Part shown: positions 50,401-60,390 of the stretch, in pieces
How positions within the stretch are numbered: the stretch's first letter is position 1
Layout of the letters: each line of letters starts with the position of its first letter
Assembly: GCA_019918135.1 (NCBI GenBank)
Contig: WBZZ01006556.1
Location: 1-64,000, forward strand
DNA length: 64,000 bases
Source of the DNA: Paulinella micropora
Lineage: Eukaryota > Cercozoa > Imbricatea > Euglyphida > Paulinellidae
Reading direction: 5' to 3'
Made by a program: the position numbers and the translations under genes
The notes under the pieces: model-generated
Told to the model about the DNA's origin: nothing
What the model saw: the letters and a program-made list of their open reading frames with translations, nothing else
Database searches by the model: none

Positions 50401-52880
50401 TTCTTTTTTATATTTTTCTGACCTTGCGCACTGGCCGAGCCGTGGTACGGACAGGACGCCGTCGGGCCGGCCGGGGCTCTTGTCCTCCTAGCACATTAAC
50501 CACGGGGGCAGTACTATTCGCCGCAGGGTCGTGCTGGGGGCACGGTGCTCCGCTCCTAGTTTTCAGTGCTCAAGTGTACGACCGTCGAGTGGGCCGGATG
50601 CTGCGACAGCCTGAGGGTGACGTTGCAAGTGTCAAGTGTAAGACTTTGTCGAGTTTTAATTCAGCGTAATTTTTCTTGCACTTTCTTGGCGCCCCCTGCC
50701 ACTTCCTCTCTCCCCTGAGTCCAGGGGGGGCTTAAGGAGCAGGCGAAGGGAAGGGTGAATGGCGCGGAAGCTACAAACAAAATAAATACATGCAACGCTT
50801 CTACTAATCCCCCCCCCCTATGCCGGGCGCCTTCCCCCCTTCACTCTTACTGACGAGGGGAAAAGATAGATTAATCCTCCTCGGCCCCTTCCTCTCTGTA
50901 GTTTTCAGTGCCAAGACTACAACTCTGTCATGGATTTTTTGCGCTGATTTTTGTACACCGGCGAAGCGCGCCCCTGCCCTCCCTCTCCCGCTCCGCTCCC
51001 GATTCTCAGACAGTGAGGGGGGTGACGGGGGAGAAGCACATCCCGCCCCCTTCTGCCTCCCTTCCACTTTTTCTAGTGAGGCCCTTGTCCTTCTGGCACA
51101 ATTGACTACTGCCCATTCATCCGCCGCAGGGTCGTGCTGGAGCACAGTGCTCCGCTCCTAGTTTTCAGTGCCCCAAGTGTAAGACCGTCGAGCTTTAATT
51201 CAGCGTATTCCTTTTCGCACTCTCATGGCGCGCCCCTTTCCCTTTCCCGCTCCCTCTCTTGGTTCTCAGTGCCAAGATTAAAACTTTGTCAGAGATTTTT
51301 TTATTAATTTTTTCTTGTACACCGGCGAAGCGCGCCCCTACCCTCCCCCTACTCTACTCCCTCCCCTCTCCCTGAGCCCAGAGGGCTCAAGGAGCAGGGG
51401 AAGGGGAGGGGAAGTGCGCACAAGTTACTTTCTTGGCTTCCCCTGCCCCTTTACCTCTCCCATTCCCCCCCCTTTTTTCCCCCTGTCTGTTTCCTTTGTT
51501 GTCGAACAAAAATAATTTTTTTCCCCTCTTTTCATGTTTTTCTGACCTTGCGCACGGTGGCTTAGCCATGGCGCTGACAGGATGCAGTCGGGGTAGTGAG
51601 GCTTTTGTTCTCCTGGCGCATTAACCACCGATCATCCATCCGCCGCAGAGTCGTGCTGGAGCGCAGTGCTCCGCTCCTAGTTTTCAGTGCCCAAGTCTAA
51701 GGCCGTCTAGCTTTAATTCAGCGTAAATTCTCTCCCTTTCATAGTTCTCAGTGTCAGGTGTAAGACTTTGTCGAGTTTTAATTCAGCGTAAATTACATTT
51801 TCTTGCGCGGCCCCCTTCCCCCCCCCCCGTGCCACTTCTTTCGCTCGCTCTCCGTTCTCTCCTAGTTCTCAGCGCCAAAGTTAAAAACTTTGCCAGGGAT
51901 TTTCTTATTATCTTTTTCTTGTACACCGGCGAAGCGCGCCCCTGCCCTCCCCCTCTCTTCTTTAGATTTGTTTTGTGTCTTCTCTCTTCTCTAATCCCCC
52001 CACCCCCTGAGCCAGGGGTCTGAAAGAGCAGGGGGCAGAACTAAACACAAAACTAAGAGGATGCCACTGAGTTCATGCCGGGGCGCTTCTCCCCCTTCAT
52101 CAAAATATTTTTTTCTGCCACCCTCCCCTGAGCCCAGGGGGCTCAAGGAGCAGGGGAGGGGAGGGTGAATGGCGCAGAAGCTACAAACAAAATAAATACA
52201 TGCAACGCCTCCACTAACCCCCCCCCCTCCCTTCTTCCCCCCCTCTGTTCCCTTTGTTGTCGGGAAAAAAAATGTCTTTTCCTCTTTTCATATTTTTCTG
52301 ACCTTGCGCACGTTGGCCGAGCCATGGCACGGACAGGACGCCGTCGTCGGGGGTAGTGAGGCACTTGTCCTCCTAGCATATTGACCACCTCCCGTCCATC
52401 CGCCGCAGGGTCGTGCTGGAGCACGGTGCGCAAGATCTAGTTGCAGTGCCCCAAGTGTACGACCGTCGAGTCGGCCGGATGCTACGGCAGCCTGAGGTTG
52501 CCGTTGCAAGTGTCAAGTGTAAGAACTTGTCGAGCTTTAATTCAGCGTAAATAAAATTTTCTTGGCGCGGCCCCCCCTGCCTCTTCCCTCTGCAAGATCT
52601 GCGGAAATAGGAAAAATATGAAAAGTGGAAAAGAAAACTTTTTTTGGAACGCGTTTGCACGCGCAAACAAGGGACGAGGAGAGCGGGGGATAGCAGGGGA
52701 CAAGGGGAACAGAGGGACGAGAGGGGGGGGAGGGAAGCACACCACGCCCCCTTCTTCTCCTCTTCTTCTTCCTCCCTCCCTCCCCTCGGGTTCTTAGTTT
52801 CAATTGTATGAAGCGGGCGGGCTTAGAAAAGACATTTCTACGCTTTCTTTCCTGTCTTGTTTTGGAGGTAGTGCATTTTT
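44461..52880 (+). repeat. Longest mosaic repeat block, plus orientation
   Basis: 8.4 kb without a supported gene. Module A left arms begin near 44493, 44850, 45395, 46098, 46820, 47153, 47738, 48258, 49070, 49525, 50005, 50409, 51529 and 52287, all in plus orientation. Module B lies near 45180, 47030, 47410, 48170, 48515, 49760, 50910, 51265 and 51870; module C near 48735-48980; module D near 44585, 47830, 49340, 50590 and 52468; module E near 49280. A hairpin-led repeat copy is at 46264-46410 and a module H unit at 45670-45740. Some units are longer duplications: 45560-46410 parallels 39710-40560 in order. Open frames are repeat-encoded. Confidence 0.75.
46264..46410. repeat. Hairpin-led dispersed repeat, copy 3
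   Basis: Stem CCCCGCCGACTTT (46264-46276) and AAAGTCGGCGGGG (46281-46293) with loop TACT, then the same tail as at 40443-40556. Small differences (GTAAACAAAAGAAATCG versus GCAAAAAAAGAAATCG) separate the copies. Stem kept, loop changed. Confidence 0.65.
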
Positions 52881-52895
52881 GTCCTCCTGTCGCCG

Positions 52896-53975
52896 ATGCT
52901 GTGGGCGGGAGGACCCGACGCTAAGCTGGTTCCTACCCGGGCTACCAAGTACTACGCACTAGCCGTCGTGCAGTGCGCCCTGCCGCACGTCAGTGGTCTG
53001 GAGTTCGGCCTCACGGCGGGTCGGCAGTGTGTCTGGCTAGACAATTGTGCACAGCTGGCGCGCGACCTGGGCGGACGGACTGGATACCTCCACGCAGTCG
53101 ACGAGTCGGACTTTACGGCAGCTGCGGATGGGCTGTGGCACACCAGCCGCTCCGAGCAGGCGCCGGCGTCAATTGCAGGTGGAAGCCACAGGGTGCCGGA
53201 CCTTTTCCTCGAGCTGCAGCGCCTGGCGGGCGACGACGTGCGCCTGCTGGTGTTCGGAGACGCACGGTCGCCCCCGCCACGGCCGCCCGACTTCTGGCTG
53301 GACTTTGGCCAGCGGCACTTTTTGGACGCCGAGGGTCTCACGTCGCTGGGCCACGGGGCAGTCGGCACAGTCTACGATGTGCCCGGGCAGGGCCACGTCC
53401 TCAAGGAGTCCCGCTGCGCGGTCGAGAATCTGGTGCCAGGGCAGGGCATCTTCTGGCACCAAACGCGGTTCGCGAGTTCGCGCTTTGCGCGGTCCGCCTC
53501 TGGTGTCGTGCCGTTGCTGCGGTACGGGTTCCGGCGGGCCAGCACCGTCGCCCCACTGCTAATAGAATCGATGGTAGTAGGTGGTCTGTACAGTCGGTAC
53601 AAACAGGAGTGGGAACACCGCGCCAAGTCGTTGCTGGTGTTGCAGACGTTGTGGCCGAAAGCGAAGGGCGAGCCGTTGTACAAGATGCTGCAGAGCCCCG
53701 CCATCGCGGGTCTGCCACAAGCTCTGGTACGCATAGAACGCGTCATCGCGGAGATGCACGCGGCGGGGTACGCACACAACGACCTGCACGCCAACAACAT
53801 CTTGGTGTCCTGTCAGCAGGTCACGGTGATTGACTACGACCTGGCCAGGCCCGCGAATGCGGATAGCACCTTCCTGGACTACCTGTCGCTGGCGCACCTG
53901 ACGTTTGACGCCCAGCCCGCTAGCGCGGGCTGGATGGGGGGCTCGGGGGGCTCTGCCCCCCCGGTTCCAGCGTGA
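52896..53975 (+). CDS. Kinase-like protein, N-terminal and catalytic part
   Basis: 359 residues from ATG 52896 to a stop just past a hairpin. Residues 1-140 are an unrecognised domain. The kinase-like fold follows: glycine loop GHGAVGTVYDV (152-162), lysine K170 in HVLKES, catalytic loop HNDLHANNILV (D296, N301) and VIDYDLA with D313 in the DFG position (D-Y-D). The HND/DYD signature is that of atypical or viral kinases and phosphotransferases rather than canonical Ser/Thr kinases. After LTFDAQPASAG the frame enters G- and C-runs and stops, while the neighbouring frame continues a good protein to 54603. One base more or less in the run would give about 568 residues. Confidence 0.8.
   Translation: MLWAGGPDAKLVPTRATKYYALAVVQCALPHVSGLEFGLTAGRQCVWLDNCAQLARDLGGRTGYLHAVDESDFTAAADGLWHTSRSEQAPASIAGGSHRVPDLFLELQRLAGDDVRLLVFGDARSPPPRPPDFWLDFGQRHFLDAEGLTSLGHGAVGTVYDVPGQGHVLKESRCAVENLVPGQGIFWHQTRFASSRFARSASGVVPLLRYGFRRASTVAPLLIESMVVGGLYSRYKQEWEHRAKSLLVLQTLWPKAKGEPLYKMLQSPAIAGLPQALVRIERVIAEMHAAGYAHNDLHANNILVSCQQVTVIDYDLARPANADSTFLDYLSLAHLTFDAQPASAGWMGGSGGSAPPVPA
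53913..53968. repeat. Hairpin within kinase gene
   Basis: CAGCCCGC-TAGC-GCGGGCTG (53913-53932) is a perfect 8-base stem. It is followed by GGGGGGCTCGGGGGGCTC and GCCCCCCC (about 53935-53961), a second inverted G/C run. It resembles a shortened module H hairpin and sits exactly where the reading frame changes. Confidence 0.55.
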
Positions 53976-54603
53976 ACATCTGCAGTTGTTAGGTCTCGAC
54001 CCCAACACCACCAGCTACGACGTCGAGTACCACCTGGCACCACATAAGGTTATTGCCTTGCTGGCCAGCACGACGGACCCGCGGGCCTTCCGCGCGGTGC
54101 TACAATCCATGCCTCCTATAACAACTATCCCCATGTCGCTGCACGTACCGGCCTGCCTAACCAGGACGCAGCCGCCGGCTAGCACGGTCCGTGCCCAAGA
54201 GGCCTTGGAGGACGTGGCCAGCTTGTACGGCCTGTTCTTGAACGAGGAGCAACGCCTGGCCCTGCAAACGGAAAAACTAGCGATTAAAAGTTCCGGCATG
54301 ACAGAAAGCGAAGCGGCTTTTCATCGCAAGTGGACCAAGGCCGCGTTCACGGCCCTGTCGCATGCTGCCGCGGGCCTTGAGATTTCGGGGCTTGCTATTA
54401 GCGAGGAGGCTGCGAACAAACGTTTTCTGGCCGCGCAGCCAGCGCCGCCCAGGCTCGTGACTCATCGGCTGGTGCACAGGAGCGGGTCCGACGGGGCTGG
54501 TCAATTGTCGGGCTACATTGGAGGGGAAACTACGCTACGACTACCGTCTGCCACACTTCGAAAGACCTCACGCCCTAGGCAGGACGTCCGTGCCACCGCC
54601 TAA
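53976..54603 (+). CDS. Kinase-like protein, C-terminal part in shifted frame
   Basis: The frame open across the hairpin continues QREHLQLLGLDPNTTSYDVE, YHLAPHKVIALLASTTDPRA and on to RLPSATLRKTSRPRQDVRAT with a stop at 54601-54603. It has no start of its own and its composition matches the upstream kinase part, so it is almost surely the original C-terminus of the 52896 gene. The segment EALEDVASLYGLFLNEEQRL is helical. It may be reached by frameshifting, may be a true mutation, or may reflect a sequencing error in the G-run. Confidence 0.65.
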
Positions 54604-54900
54604 GCTTTTTTTTCTGTTCTTGCGCAGAACGGTACAAAAGGAGAATTCGAGGATATTTGTGTGTGTGTTTTTCTTTTTTTTATTTTGCTAAGATTCGGGT
54701 CGTAGGTTCTGGAGTTCCAAAACAAATGTCTTGGTCCATCGCTGGCTTTATTAAAAAAAAAGAACATAGACCACTTCTAGCCGCCGAAGCACTCAGCTCC
54801 ATCCCCCTTTTTCTGCACCCGCAATATCTGGCAGCCGGGGCGGCCCCCCCGAGAAAAGGAGAGATACTTAGAAAGCCCCGCACCTTTTCAGTGCCTTCCA
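54604..54900 (+). other. Kinase gene 3' flank with possible small frame
   Basis: GTTCT-TGCGC-AGAAC (54616-54630) is a weak hairpin after the stop. A TG/T-rich run follows. A plus-strand frame from an ATG near 54726 reads MSWSIAGFIKKKEHRPLLAA then EALSSIPLFLHPQYLAAGAA. It is protein-like but short, unmatched and ends in repeat, so I leave it unassigned. Confidence 0.3.
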
Positions 54901-57540
54901 ATGTAAGACCGTCGAGCTTTAATTCAGCGCATTCTTTTTCGCACTCTCATGGCGCCCCTACTCCCCCCCCCTTCCCTCCCGCTCCCGATTTCCCCTTCCC
55001 CTGCTCCTTGAGCCCCCCGGGCTCAGGGGGCTCAGAGGGAGGGAGGAAAGAAAGGGGGAGGGGGGGGGAGGGGGCGCCCCCCCCCATAGCACATTGACCA
55101 CCGCCCATCCATTCGCGCAGGGTCGTGCTGGAGCACGGTCCTCCGCTCCTAGTTTTCAGTACTCAAGTGTAGGACCGTCGAGTGGGCCGGATGCTGCGGC
55201 AGCCTGAGAGTGCCGTTGCAAGTGTCAAGTGTAAGACTTTGTCGAGTTTTAATCCAGCGTAGACTTTTTTTGCACTTTCTTGGCGCCCTACTCCCCCTAC
55301 CCTCTCCTGCCTCTTCTTCTCTCCCCTCTACTCCATCCCCCCCCCCTAGCCCGGGGGGCTCAAGGGAGGGGAAGGGGCGCGCTTTGCCGGTGGCGCAGAA
55401 GCTACAAACAAAATAAATACATGCAACGCCTCCACTAACCCTTTCCCCCCTATGCCGGGCGCCTTTCCCCCTTCCCTCTTACTGACGGGGGGGGGGGAAG
55501 ATAGATTAAATCCTCCCCGGCCCCTTCTCCTCTTAGTTTTCAGTGCCAAGATTACAACTTTGTCACGGATTTTTTTTGCGCTGATTTTTGTACACCGGCA
55601 AAGCGTGCCCCCCTTCTTCCCTTCCCCCGTCTGTTCCCTTTGTTGTCGGACAAAAAAATTTTTTTTTTCTTCCTCTTTTCATATTTGTCTGACCTTGCGC
55701 ACGGTGGCTGAGCTATGACACGGACAGGACGCCGTCGGGGGTATTGAGGCCCTTGTCCTTCTAGCACATTGACCACCGCCCATCCATCCGCCACAGGGTC
55801 GTGCTGGAAGCACGGTGCCCCTGAGTGTAAGACCGTCAAGCTTTAATTCAACGTATTCTTTTTCGCACTCTCTTGGCGCGCGAGTAGAGCACAGACGGTG
55901 CCGGCCAGGGTTCTAACATAGGCTACCGCAGCGACATGACGTAGGCCGGATGCTGCGGCAGCCTGAGGGGTGCCGTTGCAAATGTCAGGTGCAATGCCTT
56001 GTCGAGCTTTAATTCAGCGTGAATTCTCTCCATCTCCTAATTCTCAGTGTCAAGTGTAAGACTTTGTCGAGTTTTAATTCAGCGTGGACTTTTCTTGTAC
56101 ACCGGCGAAGCGCGCCCCTCTACTCCATCCCCCCCCCCCCCTCTGTATCCAGAAATCCTTTCTGCCAACCTCCCCTGAGCCCAGGGGGCTCAAGGAGCAG
56201 GGGGAGGGGAAGGGCGCAGAAGCTAAAAAAGAAATAAATACATAAAACGCCTCCACTAGGCCCCCACTCTCTTCCCTCGCCCGCTCCCCGTTCTCTCCTA
56301 GTTCTCAGCGCCAAGATTAAAAACTTTGTCTGGGATTTTTCTTATTATCTTTTTCTTGTATGTTCTTAGCGCGTCCCTGCCCCTCCTCTCCCGCTCCCGC
56401 TCCCGATTCTCAGACAGTGAGGGGGGGCGGGGGGGAAGCACATCCCGCCTCCTTCTTCCCCCCTTCCTCTTCCTCCCTCCCTCCCCCTCGTCTGTTCCCT
56501 TTGTTGTCGGGCAAAAAAAATTCTTTTCCTCTTTTCATATTTTCCTGACCCTGCGCACGGTGGCTGAGCCATGGCACGGACAGGACGCCGTCGGGGTAGT
56601 GAGGCTTTTGTCTTTCTAGCACATTGACCACCGTCATCCATCCGCGCGAGCACAGACGATGCCGGCTAAGGTTCTAGCATAGGCTACCGCAGCAACATGA
56701 CGTGGGCCGGATGCCGCGGCAGCCTGAGGGTGCCGTTGCAAGTGTCAAGTGTAATGCCTTGTCGAGTTTTAATTCAGCGTGATTTTTCTTGGCGCGCCCC
56801 TGCCCTCCCTTTCCCGCCTCCGCTCCCGATTCTCAGACAGTGAGGGGGGGCGGGGGGGAGGCACATCCCGCCCCCTTCTTGCCCCCTTTCTCTTCTTCCC
56901 TCCCCCTTCTTCCTTTCCGTCTGTTCCCTTTGTTGTCGGGCAAATTTTTTTTTCCTCTTTTCATATTTTTCTGACCTTGCGCACAGTGGCCGAGCCATGT
57001 CACGGACAGGACGCAGTCGGGGTGTTGAGGCTCTTGTCCCTCTAGCACATTGACCACCGCCCATCCATCCGCCGCAGGGTCGTGCTCGAGCACGGTGCGC
57101 AAGATCTGCGGAAATATCTGCTGGAATATGAAAAGTGGAAAATAAAATTTCTTCGGAACGCGTTTGCACGCGCAAACAAGGGACGAAGGGAGGGGGGGGG
57201 ATAGCAGGGGGACAAGGGGAACAGAGGGACGAGAGGGAGGACGGGGAGGGAGAGCACACCCCGCCCCTCCCTGTACACGTTCTCAGTGCGAAGACGAAAT
57301 TTTTTTCTTTCAGTAATTTTTTCTCGCGTGGTTTTTTCTTGTACACCGGCGAAGCGCCCCCCTACCCTCCCCTTTCCCTCTCCAGCTCCCGATCCTCAGA
57401 CGGGGGACTAGAAACAATCCTTGCTTCCTCTTCCTCTGCCTCTTCTTTCTCCCTTTTCTAATTCTCAGTGCCAAGTGTAAGACCGTCGGGCTTTACACAA
57501 AAAAAGTTTTCCACGCTTTCTTGGCGCGTTTTTCCCCTCC
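54901..57540 (+). repeat. Mosaic repeat block, plus orientation
   Basis: Module B variants near 54895-54955, 55145-55290, 55540-55610, 55820-55880, 56045-56115, 56300-56375 and 57280-57355; module H hairpin at about 55010-55085; module A near 55090-55150 (right half), 55677-55815, 56534-56650 and 56957-57135; modules E and D paired near 55880-56000 and 56645-56770. The copy 56957-57135 is the cleanest full module A. No gene. Confidence 0.7.
56957..57135 (+). mobile_element. Reference copy of module A (MITE-like element)
   Basis: Left arm CTTTTCATATTTTTCTGACC plus TTGCGCAC; right arm, read in reverse complement, CTTTTCATATTCCAGCAGAT, ATTTCCGCAGATCTTGCGCA. The arms pair over CTTTTCATATT and the CTTGCGCAC stretch with a length difference between them. 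The core has GAGCCATGTCACGGACAGGA and CATTGACCACCGCCCATCCA. Weaker inverted similarity extends outward (CCCTTTGTTGTCGGGCAAA against the complement of TTTGCACGCGCAAACAAGGG), so the full unit may be about 265 bases. It has no coding capacity. About thirty copies are recognisable in this window. Target-site duplications were not identified. Confidence 0.6.
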
Positions 57541-57544
57541 TCCC

Positions 57545-57900
57545 TCCCAAAACAATGTGGTCAATGTCGGCGCCGACGACTCTGCCGTTTGGGCTACCGG
57601 CCAAGGCACTGCGTCGGTCGCGCTCAAGAGCCTAGGTTCGTCCGTTGGCCTGGCTGCGTCTGACCATCTCGTTTTTGTGACCGACCGGAGTCCCCCCTGT
57701 GTAAAGGTGTTACGGCCAGGGGAGCCAACCTCGACGTCAGGTGAGTGGTTTTATGAATGGGGCAAACAGGGCTCAGCGCCTGGAGAATTTCGCAATCCCA
57801 TGGAAATAACGTACGGTAACAACCAGGTTTTTGTGCCGACACGTGCAATCACCGAGTGCAGGTCTTTCTTTCAAATGGGACACTGGTTACGCACTGGGGG
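57545..57900 (+). pseudogene. NHL-repeat protein scrap
   Basis: The frame reads LAASDHLVFVTDRSPPCVKV then WFYEWGKQGSAPGEFRNPME and ITYGNNQVFV. The pattern W-G-x-x-G-x-x-x-G-E-F-x-x-P, followed by a V-x-V strand, is the NHL beta-propeller signature, as in TRIM/NHL and related proteins. One full repeat and two partial ones are present; a complete propeller would need six. Both ends run into repeat modules, and no start is credible (the first Met-like codon lies in repeat). It is a fragment. Confidence 0.6.
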
Positions 57901-57969
57901 ACTAGTGCCAAAAACAAGACCTTCTCGAGCTTTATACAAAAAATCTTTCTTTGCACCTCGGCACACCTC

Positions 57970-58484
57970 GCTTGACATTTCCATCGCCTAGCTTTCAGCG
58001 CCAAGTGTAAGACCGTCGAGCTTTAATTCAGCGTGACTTTTTTTGTACTTTCTTGGCGCCCCTGCTCCTCCTTCCCTGCCTCTCCCCTCTGCAAGGATAT
58101 GCGGGAATATCTGCGGGAATATGAAAAGTGGAAAGCAAAAATTCTTTTTGGAACGCGTTTGCACGCGCTCTGAGGAGGGACAAGGGGAGGGGGGGGGGAA
58201 TAAGCAGAGGACAAAGGTGAGAGGGGCGACGAAAGTGAGAGGGGCGACGAGAGTGAGAGGGGCGACGAGAGTGAGAGGGAGGGCTACAACAGGTCTTCCT
58301 CACGGCGGCCCAGCCTAGCGTCTGTGTGGGATTTTCTTTTTGCACAAGTAGATTTTGGCGTCAAATTGGCGCTTACGGCTGTTTCCCCGGGAAAGCTAAG
58401 ACGTACTGCCCGGCTGGACCCGCACAGTGGCCGAGCTATGGCACGGACAGGACGCCAAAATTAAAATCTGGTACAGGAATCGGC
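57970..58484 (+). repeat. Modules B and C before the kinase pseudogene
   Basis: Module B variant (57990-58060), right arm of A (GAATATCTGCGGGAATATGA, 58103-58122), tandem GTGAGAGGGGCGACGA array (58217-58277), module C with TTTTGGCGTCAAATTGGCGC (58353-58372), then a piece of module A core (GCACGGACAGGACGCC, 58441-58456) fused to the kinase promoter. Confidence 0.65.
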
Positions 58485-58499
58485 TTCTGTTATAAAAAA
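58485..58499 (+). promoter_or_regulatory. TATA box kept in decayed kinase paralogue
   Basis: TTCTGTTATAAAAAA, identical to 36701-36715, 20-34 bases before the ATG at 58520. Everything upstream differs between the copies. Confidence 0.5.
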
Positions 58500-58519
58500 G
58501 AGAAGAAAGAAAAAAGAAA

Positions 58520-59745
58520 ATGAGCTCCGAGAAAAGACGCAACACACAACTAGAGGGCAACACTGCAAGCACACGCTCATCACAGACCAAGAAAAGAGCC
58601 GGTACTACTCCCCTCCGTGGTGTGCTACGCCCCGCCGCGGCTTTATGCGCGCTCCATCACCGGTTTGGCGGCGTGAAGGAATGCTTAGAGTACTTAAGAC
58701 CGCTAGCTAAGCCGGCCCGGAGGCCTGGAAATATCATGTTGGAGGCGCTGGACGACATATTGACAAAAAAACAATCGTCTGAGCTTGAGCCACGAACAGA
58801 TTGTGTACTCACGGTGCAGGACAGCAAACAGCAGGCACAACTGTCTGATACAGAGCCGGACTTGTACGTGGCTCAATGATGATGTCTTCCTCGCCTACCC
58901 AAAGGGCGCTAAAGTAGTCAGTGACCAGTGGCACGTCTTCAAAAGATTCGAAGATGAAGAGTCCCTGTTGGACGCGGCAGTACAAGCATATTTGCACACA
59001 ATCACGGAATTGGTGCCTGAGGTAGAACGCGTGTGGGTGGTCGACGACCCTGACCTAGAATCCGACTACTGGTTCTGCATGCCCTACGCCGGCAAACGCC
59101 CAAGCGAACACGCCAAGTTCCAGTCGTCGCTCGAGGCAACTGACGCCATTTGGGACAATTGGCTCAGGGACGTGAACAGTTTTTTGCGTGAGTTAGCGGA
59201 GGCCCGCATTCTGTACTGGGACATGGCGCGAGTGGAACCTGCTTCTGGACGACAAAGATCGGTTCCGACCCATCGACTTTGAACACCAACGCCTGGCGAT
59301 GCTGAGGTTTGAGCCGCAGCCCTCAGCAGACTTTAACAAAAACTGTCCCTACCTACAACACACACACAAAAGCCTGCAAAAGAAACCCGTGCGGGTCACT
59401 GACCTGCTTGATTTCTGTAACCGCGTGTGTGGCTGGGTCGTGTACAGTTGTTCCTGGATTAGGGTGCAGGAAAAGCAAAAGTCTAGGAGCGTACTTTTGA
59501 CCGCGCTCCCGCACGCCCGACTGAAAAAAGGCCTGCTAGGCTCTGGGACGCTCGCTGTGGGTGTACTTGGAACAAGCCAAGGCTCGGTGGTCACAAACCC
59601 TAAGCTTTTGGCACCCATTAGGAAGTTCTACCAAGGAAATCAAGTGGAAGAAGTCCCAATTATTCGAAACCGAGCTTTTGGTAGACGACAAACAAAGCTG
59701 TTTTAAACTCCAAAAAATACGTTATGATTATTCTTTTAAGTCGAA
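58520..59745 (+). pseudogene. Decayed paralogue of the 36746 kinase-like gene
   Basis: Starts MSSEKRRNTQLEGNTASTRS and follows the intact gene. Damage seen: around 58870-58880 about 35 residues present in the paralogue (after its CLYQKQEPAV) are missing and the frame shifts; at about 59227 one extra base in the catalytic loop (TGGGACATGGCGCGAGTGG against TGGGACTTGGCAGAGTGG) destroys WDLAEWN; and near 59540-59570 a deletion removes the SWLLACALWWADLE region, with another frame change. The end is readable as SFWHPLGSSTKEIKWKKSQL, LLVDDKQSCFKLQ. Three or more disabling changes, with high remaining similarity, indicate fairly recent decay. Promoter and 5' leader are kept. Confidence 0.82.
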
Positions 59746-59799
59746 GCCGTTTCCCCCTCCCTCGCCAGTTTGCGCTAATTATACCAGACACGACTGATG

Positions 59800-60390
59800 T
59801 TAATAAGAAAAAAGGCTGCCAAAGCCCAGCCATCCGTTGATGCCGTGCCACAGCAGGTCAATGTCTCGCCAGTACCGCGGCGGCAGCCAACGCTCCGCCC
59901 GCTCGCGCATGAAATCGGCGTTTCCTTGCCGGGCCAGCAGCTTGCCCGCGCAGCGTACCTTGTGGCTCGCCTTCTGCCACACGGCCTGGACCGTGGGGCC
60001 CCCCAAGGGCAGTTCCGCGCGGGCTGGGTCCAGCTTCAACCTATCGACGACGGCTTCTAACAGGAACGCCCGGGCCCTGACGGCCGGGTCCACAGTTCTT
60101 TCAAAATTGCGCCGCAGCGCGAGGTAGTTCTCCGTCAGTTTCTGGTCGACCGCCTCCTTCAGCGCCGGGTTTCTTGCGGCGTAGCATTTGTTCTTGTGCT
60201 CTGCCTTCCAGTGCCTTCTCTGGCACGTGCGGTCGCAATACAAGTGCAACTTGCAGCGCCCGCAAATGCCGAGCGGCTGATCTTCAGAGTCGGGGCGCCG
60301 GCACGCCGCGCACGCCAAGGTATCGAGCTCGGGCTCGGCGGCGGGCGCGACGACGACGTCGTCTGCTGCCCCGGCCTTGCCCCCCTCCAT
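59800..60390 (-). CDS. MYND-type zinc finger protein
   Basis: 196 residues from ATG 60390 to a stop at 59800. The MYND finger is complete: C27-x2-C30-x12-C43-x2-C46-x5-C52-x3-C56-x8-H65-x3-C69 (CKLHLYCDRTCQRRHWKAEH). MYND domains bind proline-rich partner motifs, often linking to transcriptional repression or protein turnover. The remaining 125 residues are helical and basic (YLALRRNFERTVDPAVRARA, PLGGPTVQAVWQKASHKVRC) and unrecognised. The N-terminal 25 residues are Ala/Glu-rich. Divergent from the BRO-N-like/HNH gene; its leader has AGATAAAACAATGG, with a TATA-like ATAAAA immediately before the start. Confidence 0.88.
   Translation of the reverse strand: MEGGKAGAADDVVVAPAAEPELDTLACAACRRPDSEDQPLGICGRCKLHLYCDRTCQRRHWKAEHKNKCYAARNPALKEAVDQKLTENYLALRRNFERTVDPAVRARAFLLEAVVDRLKLDPARAELPLGGPTVQAVWQKASHKVRCAGKLLARQGNADFMRERAERWLPPRYWRDIDLLWHGINGWLGFGSLFSY

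Noticed and set aside
44461-52880. Many open frames of 60-180 codons across the repeat block
   Set aside because: They are Pro/Arg/Gly/Ser-rich readings of module sequence (for example ARPPCARSEKYEK), recur in every copy in several frames and have no family or conserved start.
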